Shown here: in pieces, positions 62,726 through 64,000 of the stretch | Layout: every line of letters starts with the position of its first letter | Position numbering within the stretch: the stretch's first letter is position 1 | From: Neodontobutis hainanensis | Lineage: Eukaryota; Chordata; Actinopteri; Gobiiformes; Odontobutidae | Reading direction: 5' to 3' | DNA length: 64,000 bases | Assembly (NCBI GenBank): GCA_024349245.1 | Contig: JALDNG010000025.1 | Coordinates: 1,867,001 to 1,931,000 of the forward strand | The notes under the pieces: generated by a model | Database searches by the model: none | Told to the model about the DNA's origin: nothing | What the model saw: the letters and a program-made list of their open reading frames with translations, nothing else | Made by a program: the position numbers and the translations under genes

Positions 62726-64000
62726 TCCTCTGCGCCGCCGTCCGCCGCGCACTGCTCCGCGCGGCAGCGCCACACACAAGGCGATCCCAAAGTCAGCGAG
62801 CGGCGAGGGACAGAGCAGCACGGCGCCGTGACGAGGGACGGCTTTACCGCATCCTCGGGCTGCAGTCCGCGGCAGGCAAAGGGCTGATGGAGCGGGGCTT
62901 CGCGGTGTGTGCGGATTAAGGCAGAATTAACGCCGAGAGAAGCGGGATATTTTTTAAAGGAGAGAAAAAGACAGTCAGCCTCCGACGAGCTCCTATTGGA
63001 CTTGGCAGATTGGCTGCGCCGTTGCCATGGATGCACGTCAATCACTGTCAAGTTCGTCCAATCAGACGTAAAGGAGATGGGAGCGCCTGCCTTTGCAAAA
63101 ATAATCTAAACATTTTGACCTTTTTACGCTGGAGCTGCGTCTTCAGTCGCTTTAGCCTCGTCCCATTTCTTTGTGCGGCACTCTGCGGCTCAGAGTGAAG
63201 AGCACCAACATGATCAGCTCAGTGCGCGTTTAGAGCCCTTAAACACACGCACACACGTGCATACCACACAGCCCCAACCCTGACAACCTTTACACACCTT
63301 TTACTCCTGCTTTTTCTCTTAACCTAAACCTGCCACTGTTCATTTAGCTCACACTCGGGTTGTTTCATCTGCAAAATTTGCAGCAGCAAAATGACAACAG
63401 CCAAAGAGAACAGTGAAGAAGAGCAGATTCTTCAGACAGTGGTGTTTTTACCGCACAAAAGATAACCTGGTGTTGACAGAGATGCCCGCAGACTAAAGCC
63501 TAAACAGAGTCCTGTCTTCTGCTGCAGTGGTGTCAGAGCTGTCAGCGCGGGCACATGGCTGTCTCTGTGGCGCACACGCGCTGGGGCCACTATGTATCTG
63601 CGTGTATAGAGTCTGCGCGCGGCCCTGCGCGTTAGTATCAGGCACAGTCCGTTTTGTGAGCGAGCTGATTTAGTAAATAAGAGGGCGGATAGATAGCGCA
63701 GATGGTTTGAAGTGTCAGGTCAGATTATTTCAGGACTGGATACAGTAGTAAAGTTCATTCTGACGGAAAAGCCTGATATTATTTTCACAGATCCAACCCC
63801 TCCTCCACAGTGAGTGTCTAACTGACTCCCCCTGGGGCTCTTTTTGCATGAATTATACACCGTGTAGATGCAGGGGCTTATCAAATGCCTCGCACACAAA
63901 GCCGTTATGCCCTTGTTGTTTCTGCGAGATATGGTATTTTTATAGGATGCATTGACATACAGAAATATCGTGGAATCATGCAAATGCATAGTCTAAACGC
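62726..64000 (-). promoter_or_regulatory. six6: six6 5' UTR and upstream region
   Basis: Upstream of the six6 ATG. Two ATTGG (inverted CCAAT) sites lie near 62994 and 63010 and a forward CCAAT at about 63059. GTTGCCATGGATGC at 63021-63034 resembles an RFX X-box, next to ACGTCA (63035-63040). 63180-63640 is CpG-containing without features. No other gene seen to the window end. Confidence 0.5.

Noticed and set aside
62726..62821. N-terminal extension of six6 by 32 codons
   Set aside because: SIX6 proteins start MFQLP; the upstream frame is Arg/Gly-rich GC-driven sequence.

Overview
The window is vertebrate nuclear DNA, almost certainly from a ray-finned (teleost) fish. It carries GT-AG spliced genes with strong vertebrate orthology, several Tc1/mariner-like transposons with long terminal inverted repeats, hAT-type miniature elements, L2-like LINE fragments and a teleost-typical dispersed motif. 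The species cannot be named from the sequence, nor can I say which teleost whole-genome-duplication copy (a or b) this is.

The backbone is the conserved SIX homeobox cluster with its flanking gene. From left to right: mnat1 (minus strand; RING-finger MAT1 subunit of the CDK-activating kinase/TFIIH; six coding exons, 231 codons, with the C-terminal ~78 residues beyond the left edge), six4 (plus; 3 coding exons), six1 (plus; 2 coding exons, 284 aa) and six6 (minus; 2 coding exons, 245 aa). Order and relative orientation match the mammalian SIX6-SIX1-SIX4-MNAT1 block. mnat1 and six4 are head-to-head, with about 1.1 kb between start codons. About 27 kb of gene-free DNA separates six1 from six6. 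All splice junctions were placed by reading donor/acceptor sequences and checking phase. six4 exon 2 has a one-base reading-frame break.

Region by region: 1-9334 is the 3'-most visible mnat1 intron, with degraded hAT-like and LINE-tail repeats. 9335-12137 holds mnat1 exons 6 to 2. 12138-19813 is mnat1 intron 1, a mosaic of broken Tc1-like elements, a hAT-like insert and a large TA microsatellite. 19814-21035 is mnat1 exon 1 and the shared promoter interval. 21036-25249 is six4. 25250-32896 is the six4-six1 intergenic region with candidate enhancers and a perfect 20-bp palindrome. 32897-34483 is six1. 34484-61284 is a gene desert with one near-complete Tc1-like element, a GGGCC-ended inverted-repeat element, a CT-rich minisatellite with a 70-bp higher-order period, L2 fragments and a hAT MITE with a perfect 8-bp target duplication. 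61285-62725 is six6, and 62726-64000 its upstream region.

The three SIX genes encode transcription factors with a SIX domain plus homeodomain. SIX1 and SIX4 act with EYA cofactors in muscle, placode, ear and kidney development; SIX6 acts with Groucho/TLE corepressors in eye, pituitary and hypothalamus. I found no evidence of a novel biological system. The points most worth checking are the six4 frame break, the palindrome-containing candidate enhancer, the nested repeat insertions and the higher-order minisatellite.
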